Below, in pieces: positions 37,655 through 48,703 of a stretch of 64,000 nucleotides of DNA. Under the pieces are notes generated by a model. It did not search any database. It worked only from the letters and a program-made list of their open reading frames with translations, and was not told where the DNA came from. How positions within the stretch are numbered: the stretch's first letter is position 1; each line of letters opens with the position of its first letter. Source of the stretch: Microthyrium microscopicum (taxonomy: Eukaryota > Ascomycota > Dothideomycetes > Microthyriales > Microthyriaceae); contig MU004236.1 of NCBI GenBank assembly GCA_010405405.1, forward strand, positions 2,300,070 to 2,364,069, read 5' to 3'. Position numbers and translations under genes: made by a program.

Positions 37655-40358
37655 CTATCGTCGGCCAGTGATTGCCTCTGGTAGCCAACTAGTTTTCGTC
37701 GTCTCTGTCTCCAACTCCGGCTCAAACCGCTCTATTGGTATCCCAGCGCGCAGCGGATCCGTGTACGTCTCGACGGTTGACTGCTCTGAAGGTTCACTTG
37801 GTGGAGTGAGGATCCCTGACTTCGTATCCAACGAGCTCTTCTCTTCTCCATTGCGCTCCTCCATGCGCGCAAAGCGGCTTCCTGGTGCTGGACTCGAAGT
37901 TGTTGAAGGCACATTAAAATTCGTCATCGCTCCAAAGTTCGCCATTGCTTCTGGCGTTCCCTCTGCCAGAGATTCCGCAGTTGGTCCGGGTGGTGCGGTC
38001 GTGCCAAAGCTGGTATTACTACTTCCCAGGTTTGTAACCTCAGCACTACTGGATGGATCCGTGGAGTCTGTAGCTGCAGTTTGATCTGACAAGGGCCCAC
38101 CGCGCCCCATGGCACTCTCGTTGTTCATTTCAGCCTCCGTCCTACCGAGGAGTTCATGCCACCAGCGCACATCTTCCGGGTTCGGTTGAATTAGGCTTTT
38201 ACGATTGTCATCGTATTCGTCAATGACAGGATCGTACTCTTTGTTGATAAAATTTGCTCGTTTCTGCAAAAAGTAGCCCCATACGCTGGCAGTGCGTTCT
38301 TTGGCGCGATACTCCTTACGCTCACGCTCGTTATTGAAAAGAAAATTTCCATATTGACAGGAACTTTGATGGTAATACAGACGTCGAAGGAAGTGCGGAG
38401 TGAATTCGAAGCGGGTTGGATTTTGGCGTATCAATTGGTATACGCAGTCCAGGAATTGAAGAAAGACGGGACTGACCTAGTATTGTCAGTTTGGTATCAT
38501 AATTGTCCAAATGGCCAAATGTTGATACTGCTTGAGCAGCTGCCAGGCAGATCTCAAGAAGTAGTCGGCTACAAAGCTATGGATTGCAGATGTTGTCTTT
38601 TGGGGAAATGAACTTACCTCTCCAGGCAGAGTCGTCATCTTTGCATCCTTGGCTAGAGCTTTATTAGCCGCTTCTTGGGCGGCCTCGTCTATCTCATCTT
38701 CATTGCGGCGGCGAAAGAAGCCTTGCGCTTTTGCGATTGCGCTTTCGAAAGCGTTTGATTCAGGTTCCTGGAACTCCAGACTGTCTTCAGTGTTTCGAGA
38801 TTGGCGATTGGCAACCCTCTCATTCTCGATTTCAAACCACTTCTCGTGGCTCAAAAGTCCAGATCGCAGCCGAAACATGTAGCCAAAGGACATCCAATCT
38901 TTCTCAACCAAGACCATGAAACCTTCCATTGTGCGGTAATAGGGGTCCAAGCAGAGTTGTGCTAAAGCACTGAGTTGACTGGTTCGGTCCCAGCCGTCAG
39001 AGCAATGAACCAAAACGTGTGAGTGTTTGAGAGCGATTGTGTCTGCTATTTCTTTGGCGCCAAAAAGGATGCGACTGATGTATCCTCTCCATTTACTTTT
39101 TTCCAAGTGTTGGTACAGTGGAGGAAGAGTGGTTAAATCAGAGTCCTTTAAAGCTTCGACTACTTGGTCTAAAGATCTGCGCATGGTGTGAATGTTGTCG
39201 ATATTGAGAAAGTATTTCCGAGCGCCAGGATATCCGTCCATGTTTTCTGATCCGTAGCCGGTGGCATGCTGTGCAAGCGCATTGACCTGTGGTCTTGCGT
39301 CAAAGATGGCATTGGTTTGTTGAGCGCCATATATCTTGCCAATAATGGCTGTAGGACCATTCGTTGTGGAAACATTCATAGTGTCTCCAGATTCTCGAGC
39401 GCTTGGAGTGGTGACTTGCATAAAGTCAACGCCGTCTGTAATGTTATTAAGATTGGTTAGATCGGTTGTCTGTTGGGGAGGAGTTGGAGTATTAGTGCCC
39501 GATCGAGGGGCGTGTCCGGGCTTTGTGCTTTGAAAGATGGCATTTACAAGTTTTTCGTCCTGAGGACTTCTGCTATTGCGAATACCAGCGGCTGGTTGGG
39601 AGCTTCTTGTGATGGTGCACTTGTTCATGGCGTGCATATAAGAGAGCGCGGGTATTCGAGCTTTAGACCTGAATCCTGCCATATGCTTCAGAGTCGTATC
39701 TGAGATACCCGAAGGGACCACAAGGAGAGCTGGGTATGTACTTGAGTACTACTTTGGTCAGCTTAATTCTCTTCGAGTCAGGGGGGTCATGCCTCAAATT
39801 TAGAGTTGATCTCCGATATCCGCCAACCACTATCCTTACTCTTTCCAGATATTCCCATTCGCGCAAACTCTCTACGCGGATCGTAGATATCCCAGCCCTT
39901 GTACTGTCGTTCACTACTCGAGTTAAAGGTGAAAGCCATGAGCTGATCAACATGGGTGAGTTTGCATGTTGAGCGTTTTATAGTGTCGTAAATCTCACGG
40001 GCTTCTCGTTCTTCTTCAAAGTGAAAGGCTATATATGTAAAATCGCGACATCGTAGCCTTATTTGGGCAGGTAGATGAGAAGCTGGAGGGGATGGCCGGT
40101 AGTGGCAGAAGTTGATCATGGGATAAGGTATCCAGGTCTCGCGGAAGGTCTGCTCGGGTTTCGGCGATGGTGTAGAATCGTCATTTTGCGGAATTGGGTA
40201 CTTGAATGTGATGTGATGGTCCTTCATGAGCAATTCGCCGGACAGTGACTTTCCCTGCCTCCAGCATTTGACCTTCTCAGCCTATAACCCCAACGTTAGC
40301 TACGATCATGTTAGCATTTAGAGCCGTAGTATACTTTTGCTCGTTTTATTCTCTCCAT
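37655..40358 (-). CDS. Myotubularin-type phosphoinositide 3-phosphatase (Ymr1-like)
   Basis: Exons 40358-40335, 40281-39793, 39748-38618, 38476-37655; 821 aa (yeast Ymr1 is 688). An N-terminal PH/GRAM-like region (about 1-140) precedes KGWDIYDPRREFARMG. The catalytic part shows RSKARIPALSYMH, CTITRSSQP, a Ser/Thr-rich insertion, and HVLVHCSDGWDRTSQLSALA with the CX5R active site (Cys and Arg of CSDGWDR). FTPHFLRRLYYHQSSCQYG follows in the last exon. A low-complexity C-terminal tail comes after WWHELLGR. The enzyme removes the 3-phosphate from PI3P and PI(3,5)P2 on endosomal or vacuolar membranes. The second intron (39749-39792, 44 nt) begins with GC, not GT. The third intron is 141 nt. Confidence 0.9.
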
Positions 40359-41655
40359 GATAGTATGTGTGTGGAAGATGAGGGTGTGGCAACTATTGTT
40401 GTTGATAGCAGCCTGGGTGCGGTTGACAGCGGAGGTAGTGTGGGTAGTGTGGGGCGTTTGCGCGCAGCTGGCAATTGAGCGAATTGGTGGGATAGTGAAG
40501 TGACAGTAAAGAATAGACGGGACGAGTGTAGGAGTATTATGGAGATTTGGATAGAGTACTGAAGTAGTAGAAGACTCGAGGCAGTCCAGAATATGGGAGA
40601 GTTAGAGATCTGGAAGAGCGCATATGCACGGCAGGCATCATGGACAACACCTTGCTGCGTTGGGCAGGCGCGCTCGAATCTCGAGGCTGAAAAGTGGCAG
40701 GAGCACAGAAGCAATAGTGGGGCTTGTACCTATTCCCTCCATGCGGTGTTAGCGGCATTACCACTTTAGCAGTCAGCTATTTTTATATCGCCATTCCCAG
40801 ACATAAAATAGCTGGAATCCATGGTAGATTATACCTATGTATATATACCCTGTAGGTATAAAGGCATACATATGTGCTCTCAAGTGTGTTCAGTCAATTG
40901 AGAGCTATAAACTGTAACTCAAGTGGGCTGGGACTTGGTATAATAAAGCCGCCATCATGCTCATCCTTCACCCTAGACAATTAAGGATCAAATCCAAAAG
41001 CTGCCATTCATCTAGGGAGAGCGTTTCCAATGTTTGAGTCGTGACTATGCTTGTGCTCTAATGTCCTGAATATGTGTATAGCGGAAAGGTATGGGCGGCG
41101 CTAAGCGCGCTTAAGCATATGACCCCTGTCAACTCTTTGGTGCTTCTTGTTCCTCTCACCTCACACTGCGCGACAACTAAGAACCAACAAGAACAAAACA
41201 TCGCTACTTTCATTTAATTCTCCATCTTTATCCTCCAGTCTCCTCTTTTCCTGTTTGGAACTGTGATTACTTGGCCTCGTAAGCATCTCCTTCCCTTAAG
41301 CCATGTCCGACAGCCACAGAGTCAAGCGACTGCGACGGCTCAGTACAGAAGAAAGCACAACTGATGGCTCAGACGCTTGGATGCCGAGCACCAGGTAAGC
41401 AAGCAAACTTGAACCTCCCTCCCTTTGTCCATTGCCACTACCACCTCCTCCCTACCTACTACCAGAGCCATGGTCACACATCACCTGCCTGTCTTCCCCA
41501 AAGCTGGCAAGCGCTACCAAGCTATTTCCACTAAGGCCTCCATCGCAATCATTGCCAGCGATCAGTTCTTGTGTCACCACAAACTTGCTTATTCAATCCC
41601 ACAAATACTTCCTACATCCAATCTGTGATCATCCATCTTGCGGACACAATTCAAG
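40359..41655. other. Divergent intergenic region, YMR1-like / IES2-like
   Basis: 1.3 kb. Near 41303 an ATG opens a 31-codon frame that ends in a good donor (GTAAGC at 41395). It can be spliced to AG at 41463 to give a short peptide but not to the Ies2 frame, so it may be an upstream ORF or 5'-UTR exon of the INO80 subunit gene. No other gene is seen. Confidence 0.4.
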
Positions 41656-42828
41656 ATGGTTAGCACTCGCCGATCCGGCCGACTGACTGTCCCCAGTACT
41701 CCTAGACCAAATGCTACCACCACTGGCCGGCCCAGAAGAGCCGCTGCGGCTGCCGCCGCTCCTATCATCGATGACTCGCCTCCCGAGAGAACTCCAAAGC
41801 GCGCAACTGTCAAAGGTCCCAGCAAACTGAATCAGGTTACCACTGGCCGTGCCACACGAGGCAGCGGTGGAAGAGCTGCTAGGCGCAAGCCAATCGTCGA
41901 AGAGAGTTCCAGTGAAGCCGAGGACGAAGCCGAGGAGGAAGAACCTGATCAAGACGAGGACGCTGAAGGTGATGAAGACGAAGACGAAGAAATGGTAGAC
42001 GCCGAAGAAGAACCCGAGGAAGACGATGAAGAAGACGCGGAAGGCGAGGAGGATGAAGAGATGGAAGATGCACCCCCTCCGCCAGTCATTCACAAGAAAG
42101 CTGCGCCACCAGCTGCTCCAATCCAAGCTAAGGCAGCTGAAGATTCCGACGATGAACTTTCATCGCTCGCCAGCATGGACGAAGACGAGGATGCAGAGGG
42201 TGAAGAAGACGCAGAGGGTGAAGAGGACGTAGGTGGCGAGCCTGCTGAAGAGGATGACATGGAAGATGCAGAAGGCGAATCAGATGAAGAGAACGACAGT
42301 GATGGCACTCCGGTTTCTGGTAGTCGTGACGATACACCAGATCTCAGCAAGCTCACAAGGCGACAACGCGCCGCGTATGAAGACCTAGATGGCAGTCTCA
42401 TGGCATTGTCAAACGAAGCACAAAAGAAGAAACATCTCACAGCGGAAGAGTACGCTATGCGAAGAGCTGAAATGGCACGTCGTCGAAAGAACCTGAGCGA
42501 GAAGCGGAACGAAGAAGAAAAGGCATGTTGGTTCAAATTTGACATACTACACTAGTCGCTAACTTTTCTGCAGATGGACACCATCAACCGACTACTGAAG
42601 AAACAAGCACCCAAGAGACGGCGCAAAACTGACATGGGCGAAGACGAAGACGCCCCTGAATATCGCGCCCCCGTTTCTTTTGTTCGTACTATTCAAACTG
42701 TGGAAGGAACTCGAGTCGCGTATCCAGACGGCTGGCTTGAAGCACCATTGGGCGCCATTCTCAAAAACAGCGTCAAATCAACTGCGCACTCGGGACTCCA
42801 GCCAATGGTTCAGGTGGTAGAAGACTGA
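41656..42828 (+). CDS. INO80 complex subunit Ies2 (PAPA-1-like)
   Basis: Exons 41656-42522 and 42574-42828; 373 aa. It starts MVSTRRSGRL with a basic, Ala-rich N-terminus, followed by a very long acidic tract of Glu/Asp (about residues 85-220). Then comes the conserved PAPA-1 block: LSKLTRRQRAAYED, KKKHLTAEEYAMRRAEMARR, RKNLSEKRNEEEKMDTINRL and LLKKQAPKRRRK. It ends with a short segment YPDGWLEAPLGA. Ies2 is a nuclear subunit that regulates the INO80 chromatin remodeller. The only coding intron (42523-42573) begins GCATGT and is a GC-AG intron; only this donor keeps the conserved EEEKMDTIN junction in phase. Confidence 0.88.
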
Positions 42829-43242
42829 TCGTCTACGAATGGATGATTCTTTTGCACTTTGGGTGTGGCTAGGATTGTGATTCTCACTTTACGAAGTGAG
42901 CTGGCATACGGAGGTATACATTGGATATATCCAAGAAGACGTGTTGTATACTACTCTTATTACTTTGGACAATCAATTCCAATTTTTTTGAATTCTTCTT
43001 TCGCGTCTGAATGAAGATACGGTAATCGCAAGCTGATGTGTTCTCATTACCGCCATCTTACTGCACCAAACTTAACATTTTCGAAACCACCTTGAGCATA
43101 TAGATGTGCAATTTGTTATAAACTACAAAAATATGATTATGACTTTCAAAATTGTCCGAAACTTGTCCATCTTATCTACAAAATACTAAGAGATATTGCT
43201 TCGTCCTACATTACTACTAGCGCTTACCTCCAACTTCAGTCC
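42829..43242. other. Intergenic between IES2-like and GST-like genes
   Basis: 414 bp, AT-richer than the flanks, holding the 3' region of the first gene and promoter of the second. No structure seen. Confidence 0.4.
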
Positions 43243-44109
43243 ATGAAACCATCAACATTTCAAACCAACATTGAAACATCCCAACATCATACCTCTCAAC
43301 TCCCAATCCTTTCTCAAATAATGTCCTCCCAACCCGAGCAAAATGACACTCCCGTCGAAACAGCTTCCCCATCCTCTACTCAAACAATAATCCCAACACT
43401 CCACATCCTCTCCTCCTCTCAAGCCTTTCGCACCCTCTGGCTCCTCGAAGAAATCGCCCTCGCCCACCCAAACTTCCAATTCTACATCTCCAAAATCGCC
43501 CGCCACATGCCTCCCTACCCGGAACTCGGAAAGATTCATCCCCTCGGAAAATCACCCATCCTTACGCTCACTACCACCGATTCCTCACCCCTTCCATGTC
43601 CGCAAATACATCCAGGCGTCCTCACAGAATCGAGGCTAATACTTCTCTACCTCACACAAACCTTCGCACCAGACTTATTTATTCCGGAGGCGAAGGATTT
43701 AGAAAGAGACACATTCTTCCAAGAATTCGCAAATAGCACATTCGCTTCCCGCACGACGTTTAGTGTGCTTTTTCAATCTCCGGGGGATGTAATGCCATGG
43801 GGAATATCTCACATTTGGCGTGCGATTACAAGTCCTATCCTTTCTCATTTCCACAAAGATGATCTAGTGATGTATGCATATCTGGAGGAGCAGCTTAGTG
43901 AGGAAAAGCCGTGGTTTGGCGGGGCTAGGATTGGGCTGAGTGATTTCAATGCTAGTTGGGCGATGGATAACGCGCATGCGAGGGGTTATTTTGATGGAGC
44001 GAAGTGGCCGAGACTGGAGAAGTGGAGGAAGATGTATACGGAAAGGGAGGGGTATAGGAGGGCGCTGGAGAAGGGTGGGAAGTATGATTTGAGTACGAGT
44101 CGTTGGTGA
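43243..44109 (+). CDS. Glutathione S-transferase family protein
   Basis: A single exon of 288 aa; the ATG at 43321 (MSSQPEQND) is an equally good start and gives 262 aa. The thioredoxin-like domain is IPTLHILSSSQAFRTLWLLE, GKIHPLGKSPILTL and TESRLILLYLTQTF, with TESR at the glutathione gamma-Glu site. The C-terminal helical domain has YAYLEEQLSEEKPWFGGARI and LSDFNASWAMDNA. SSQAFRTLWLLEE in the first motif is typical of fungal GSTs of the Ure2p/GTT1-like group. Codon use in the first half is strikingly C-ending. Substrate unknown. Confidence 0.85.
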   Translation: MKPSTFQTNIETSQHHTSQLPILSQIMSSQPEQNDTPVETASPSSTQTIIPTLHILSSSQAFRTLWLLEEIALAHPNFQFYISKIARHMPPYPELGKIHPLGKSPILTLTTTDSSPLPCPQIHPGVLTESRLILLYLTQTFAPDLFIPEAKDLERDTFFQEFANSTFASRTTFSVLFQSPGDVMPWGISHIWRAITSPILSHFHKDDLVMYAYLEEQLSEEKPWFGGARIGLSDFNASWAMDNAHARGYFDGAKWPRLEKWRKMYTEREGYRRALEKGGKYDLSTSRW

Positions 44110-45328
44110 GGTGGTTGGAAGGTAGGTTGTATTATATGCAGTGGTGTCATATGAGGGGGCCACGATGAATGGCGTGGAAAGAAGCTTCCATTGACAATGA
44201 AATGTGACAATCGTGCTAACTTCTGCATGATCGCGAGCGAAGTCTTGTAACGGAAAGGCTTTTAGTTGACATTGGGAAGTTCATACTTGATATATTGACA
44301 AAAGCTCACTTATAGCTGGTGATCATCCACGTTGTGGGTCAGTTAGTTCCTAACCAGTTGATGGCCGTGGCCATGGACTGACCAGAACAACTGAGATTAT
44401 GCTTGGGGGAATATCACACTCAATACCAAAGTGTGGGAGATGGCAAGTCTCGAGGCCTATGGGAGCATGCTCTTTGTTATACTCACTTTATGCAGCGAGT
44501 CAAATCCATTTGCCGATTTGAAGTTGTTTCGCGCTCGATGTCTGTTTGTCGTTCCGTGCACATGGAGTGTACGCTCAAACATGCTGAAAACCATGAACAT
44601 TTGGCGATTCGTAGTAGTGTTCATTCTTTGCCATGTTCAAGTCGCTCTGTGAAAAGTATGACGAGCTTTTGTTCATGGTAGTCGAGACAAACTATTCCAC
44701 TACCTCGAACTGTCTAGGAAAGTTTGCAAGCTGCTAGATTTTATACTCCTGAATTTCTGAAGTTGGATCAGCAGGCCATCCCATCAAACCAGTGAGAAAG
44801 TGAACGGCACTCTCCTATCGGCTGCGCTGGCTCCCATCAGCACCAATAAGCGAAAGATACTATATTTGCCATTGCATTCGACGTTGTATCTCTGAAAATA
44901 TGCCAATCTACCGGGAGATATAGCATAAGGGAGTTAAGCTCAGAATAAGAAAACATAGTACATCATGGGCGTGTGCCACTTGTTTCGTCGCCTTCTTGGC
45001 TGTCCCCTTGGCTTGGATCACGATCTTGCTTCATGTAGAGTGAATATTACAGCAGCCCCAAGTATAGGTAGACTGAAAGGGTTGATTATGCCATATTTTG
45101 TTCTATCAGAGATGGAGAAGGATTTGCCTACAATATAAATCCCAGGCGAAAACTGCCAGAAAGTTGCAGTGACAACTACTAAAATGATCTATACTGGAGC
45201 CAAAAAGAAGACAATAAATCCTAGATACTCCACATATGTTACAAGAAGGAGAGCACCATTCATCTGGTTCATCCAATTGGGATCACCTCTTCCTCTTGCA
45301 TTACAGTATAATCTTTTCAACTCTTACC
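44110..45328. other. Intergenic, no supported gene
   Basis: 1.2 kb with only short overlapping frames (44403-44681) lacking features. The last 150 bp are the promoter of the small secreted protein. Confidence 0.45.
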
Positions 45329-45727
45329 ATGAGGTTATTGGATTCCACCTCGCTGTGGCTACTATCCTTCATTGGCTCCTCTCAAGCACATCACTCAGAT
45401 CTTAAAAGTGCGCAATCCTATGAAAAGCTAAGCACCATGAACAAACGAAGTTCTGAGCCAGGCTATACACCGTCATATATAACCACAGAACATAAGAGTG
45501 GACAGATTTCAAGTCCCGTTGGGCCAGGACCAGTAGAGTCGAAAACCAAGGAGCCACCACGATGGCCGGATGGATCACAAGCTTGCAATGTGCGCGGCGC
45601 ACCACTATGTGAACATGACACCATCTGTGTTCAGGTTTCAACCATGCGAAATCTGCCAGACACACCGCGAAAGTGCGTTCCAAAAGATCAGGTACCGCAA
45701 GACGGGGTACAGAGCTTGAGGTCGTGA
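45329..45727 (+). CDS. Small secreted cysteine-containing protein (candidate)
   Basis: 132 aa from an ATG in good context (TTACCATGA). The N-terminus MRLLDSTSLWLLSFIGSSQA is a plausible signal peptide with a cleavage site after SSQA. The mature part is Ser/Pro/Lys-rich. A Lys-Arg pair (NKR) near residue 45 is a possible Kex2 site. Near the C-terminus four cysteines occur in about 35 residues (ACNVRGAPLCEHDTICV ... RKC). No known family. Small secreted proteins of this kind include effectors and antimicrobial peptides, but no function can be assigned. It lies 226 bp from the end of the alpha/beta hydrolase, convergent with it. Confidence 0.5.
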   Translation: MRLLDSTSLWLLSFIGSSQAHHSDLKSAQSYEKLSTMNKRSSEPGYTPSYITTEHKSGQISSPVGPGPVESKTKEPPRWPDGSQACNVRGAPLCEHDTICVQVSTMRNLPDTPRKCVPKDQVPQDGVQSLRS

Positions 45728-45952
45728 AGGGAGCAAGAGAAGAAACTAGTGTGTGATTATCGGAAAGCCAAGCTGGCAATGGTCATGCTTAACAAAGATA
45801 ATGGTGGGAGTGTTTGCCACAGTGTGTCAGTAGGAAGTTCATGTGGATGTTTGCAAGTTTTGACTTCAGTGACTATAGACACTGGTACGAAACCAACTTT
45901 TCTGTTTTAAGGATGTCAGGCTCATTTACAATCTCGCTTTCTCAGCTGATTG

Positions 45953-46918
45953 TCAACTTTTTCTGGCGATAATCTTCTCCAAAAAGTCAAATCCTAGCCG
46001 CTGTCGTTCCCAGGTGGCATCTCCTTTCACCATTTTCATGGAGAATGTATGCTCCGCGCCCTCGACTTCGACCATCTCAGACTCGACTCCAGCATCTTGA
46101 AGCTTTTTGAAAAGAGCGTGGCTCAGATGAATTGGTACACTTACATCTGCTGTGCCATGTACGATCATAGTCGGAGGAAAGTCGCTTGTTACGTTGAGAA
46201 CCGGGTCAACCTTTTGATATCCTTCTGTTTCTCCTTTTGGATATATCGCTTTAACGACTCCTCCGCGAGACATGGTTGAAAATGTGAAAGCTTGTCTTGG
46301 GTCTGAGAAGTCCGGAGGTAGAGCCTGTCCTTCCAGTCCAACTCCTGCAGTTGTCGGTATTGGCTTTATGTCAAACACTTTTTGCGCTAGATCAAGGTCT
46401 ATTTTGACTCCGGGAGGCGTCCTGTCTTCCTGCTTCTTCCTCCATGACTGATCTGAAAATGATGCTGGAGAGTACTGGTCGTAAATTGCCACCACTTTGC
46501 GCGGGACATCATAGCCTAGACTAAGCGCTAGATGTCCGCCAGAGCTTGTGCCAAAAGACATGACTTTATCTTTGTTCACAGAAACTTCTAGGCCGGCATT
46601 TTTGAGCTCCTTATCGAGATTGCCGTCGTAAATCCAGGCTAGAAAGTCACGAATGTCTGTCATCGGACCTTCGAGTACGTCCACCTGAGGACACAAGCGG
46701 TGATTGGGAGAAACAACAATCCATTTTCGATCTAGACAGTCCTTGATCTGGTCTTTGTTGATCATGCTACTGGCTCCCACCATCCAGGCACCTCCATGAA
46801 TGATGATAAGGCATGGTAAACTTCCGGTTTCCTGAGGTGGGACGTAGATATCTGCAGTGATCTTGCTTCCATCAATTTCCTTGTATAAGGCCGTGATATC
46901 TGGAGAGATAGAGATCAT
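45953..46918 (-). CDS. Alpha/beta hydrolase (esterase/lipase, Abhydrolase_3 type)
   Basis: A single exon of 321 aa. It has the oxyanion motif IIIHGGAW (about residue 40), the nucleophile elbow SFGTSSGGHLALS (GxSxG, Ser about 125), an acid in IVHGTADVSVP and the catalytic His in GAEHTFSM. All triad positions are present. No signal peptide, so probably cytosolic. It shares a 607-bp divergent promoter with the bicupin dioxygenase, suggesting co-regulation. Hydrolysis of an ester made by the dioxygenase is an attractive but unproved role; a general carboxylesterase is the alternative. Confidence 0.88.
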   Translation of the reverse strand: MISISPDITALYKEIDGSKITADIYVPPQETGSLPCLIIIHGGAWMVGASSMINKDQIKDCLDRKWIVVSPNHRLCPQVDVLEGPMTDIRDFLAWIYDGNLDKELKNAGLEVSVNKDKVMSFGTSSGGHLALSLGYDVPRKVVAIYDQYSPASFSDQSWRKKQEDRTPPGVKIDLDLAQKVFDIKPIPTTAGVGLEGQALPPDFSDPRQAFTFSTMSRGGVVKAIYPKGETEGYQKVDPVLNVTSDFPPTMIVHGTADVSVPIHLSHALFKKLQDAGVESEMVEVEGAEHTFSMKMVKGDATWERQRLGFDFLEKIIARKS

Positions 46919-47525
46919 TTTGTGCGAATTGAAGTTCCTTGGCTTTGAAGAATTGTTTATCTGCAGTTCAGATAGAAGTGAACAATCGTCGAAAAGTGTT
47001 GTGTTGAAGTAGATCTGAGACTAGGACTTCAGATAAAGATGGCCAGCATGGCTTGTGCGATCATGCTGTGTTCGTAAGGAAACCTTGGAACTGTATCAAT
47101 TCCCACCACTCCCTAACCTCTCCACAAGCTAAAAAGCTATGAAGGTACTTTTGCTTTCTTATTTGTCAGTTTAAAAGCCGTGATGCCGGGTAAATCGACT
47201 TCTTACCTCGGGGCTGGACTCGGAAAACATCCGATAGCGCCAACAGGAATACTCGGCATGTCCGACTCATAGGGAATTGGTCGACTTTACATGCAACAAG
47301 GATAACTCAAGACAAACTAGTTACTAGCAGCTACATTTTGTGGGGTAATTCTTCCTCAGACTTGAGGCTATATCAAGGGTCTTAAACACTTGCGGTGCGG
47401 CATGTCAATCGTGCATATCTTCCACTTGCGGAGAGCTTCGAGATACGTGTGCAGACGCTATTTCTCCCAAATTGGCACGACGAAATCATTCAGTGCGATT
47501 ATCCCATTAACTGCCACTTGTAGCC
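46919..47525. promoter_or_regulatory. Divergent promoter, hydrolase / bicupin dioxygenase
   Basis: 607 bp between two outward-facing starts. A regulator binding site is expected if the genes are co-controlled, but none could be fixed by eye. Confidence 0.4.
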
Positions 47526-48647
47526 ATGGCCTCAGCTGGGAAAGGAAGTCTGAAGTGGACCACGGAGCCGGCAACAGGAGAGAGTTATGTTGTCTCAAAC
47601 TTTGAAGGCGAACGAGTAACTATTCCTGGCAGCAAAACTGTCTATCGCATTCTCGCATCTTCGAAACAGACTCAAGGAAAGATCGCTGTCTTCACAACCG
47701 GAGGAGTTGCTGGAGATGCGCCCGGCTTCCACTATCATAACGAAGCGCACGATGTGTTTCTTATAACGAAAGGATTCTTGAAGTTATGGAACGGCGATAA
47801 ATGCAGAATTCTGGGGCCTGGTGACTTTGCATACATTCCACCTGTAAGTAAAACATTTGCTTCTCCGGTTACCAACAGATGTGGAGTCTTACAAAGTCTT
47901 CAGACGATAATTCACAACCCCGAGCCTCTGGGGCCGCATACTGAGACATTTGGCTTGGTCGCTCCGGGAGATTGGATTGATTTCTTTCGATATATTGGCG
48001 AACCATATTCGGGCACAGTAACTGCTGAATTTGACAATCGCAATATCAAGGAACATATCATGGGTAAGATGATGAAAGCCGATCGAGACTATGACGTCCA
48101 TTTTGTGCGCGATTATCATCCGCCGGAAGTGAAAGACTTTGATGAGAACGACTCCGTCATTCCTGAAGGACAGTCTCCCTACTATTTGAAGGCGAATACT
48201 GGACCAAGGTGGCTCGCTGGCAGTGTTCTATCTCGACCATTCGTCACAACTGCCCAAAACGGTGGGAAATTCGCGATAACAAGTCTGGAATCTTCAAAAG
48301 ACTATGAGTCTCGTGGAAATGTGTTTTCGCGATTTCTGACATTCAAGAATACGGATCATTGCTTCAGTGTTCAGGAAGGAGTCTTGATTGTAAAATTGAA
48401 AGACGGGGAGGAGCAGACTGTACGCGAAGGCGAAACTGCGGTTATACAGGCTGGGCAGAGCTTTTCCCTGTCCTTTGGCAGCAAATATGTTCGTGCTTGG
48501 TCAATTGCAAGTGGAGACGGTGTCGAGACCGTCATTCAAACCATTGGTAAGCCCTTTAAAGGCTTCGTACTGCCAGAAGAACCTCCCGAACTGGACGACT
48601 TAGAACTTGCTGAGACTTTGAAGAGTATCGGCGTAGATCTAGACTGA
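47526..48647 (+). CDS. Bicupin dioxygenase, quercetin 2,3-dioxygenase-like
   Basis: Exons 47526-47843 and 47904-48647; 353 aa. The first cupin has GFHYHNEAHDVFLITKGFLK, with the HxH metal ligands, and after the intron PPTIIHNPEPLGPHTE with the third His. Where Aspergillus quercetinase has the ligand Glu, this protein appears to have Asp (HYHNEAHD). The second cupin (about residues 230-320, CFSVQEGVLIVKLKDGEEQT) lacks HxH and is probably structural. Quercetinases open the flavonol C ring and release CO, giving a depside ester. The intron (47844-47903, GTAAGT to TTCAG) is 60 nt without a stop; removing it joins FAYIPP to TIIHN as in relatives. Without a signal peptide it is likely intracellular, unlike the secreted Aspergillus enzyme. 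The substrate is unproved. Confidence 0.82.
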   Translation: MASAGKGSLKWTTEPATGESYVVSNFEGERVTIPGSKTVYRILASSKQTQGKIAVFTTGGVAGDAPGFHYHNEAHDVFLITKGFLKLWNGDKCRILGPGDFAYIPPVSKTFASPVTNRCGVLQSLQTIIHNPEPLGPHTETFGLVAPGDWIDFFRYIGEPYSGTVTAEFDNRNIKEHIMGKMMKADRDYDVHFVRDYHPPEVKDFDENDSVIPEGQSPYYLKANTGPRWLAGSVLSRPFVTTAQNGGKFAITSLESSKDYESRGNVFSRFLTFKNTDHCFSVQEGVLIVKLKDGEEQTVREGETAVIQAGQSFSLSFGSKYVRAWSIASGDGVETVIQTIGKPFKGFVLPEEPPELDDLELAETLKSIGVDLD

Positions 48648-48703
48648 AAAAAAGCCGATCAAGACCAGACCTTTTACTGTATAACTTGAGTCGTTGAGAC
48701 CTT

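Noticed and set aside
41629-42126. 165-codon minus-strand frame with many hydrophobic residues
   Set aside because: Antisense of the Ies2 acidic tract; hydrophobic runs arise from complementing Glu/Asp codons.
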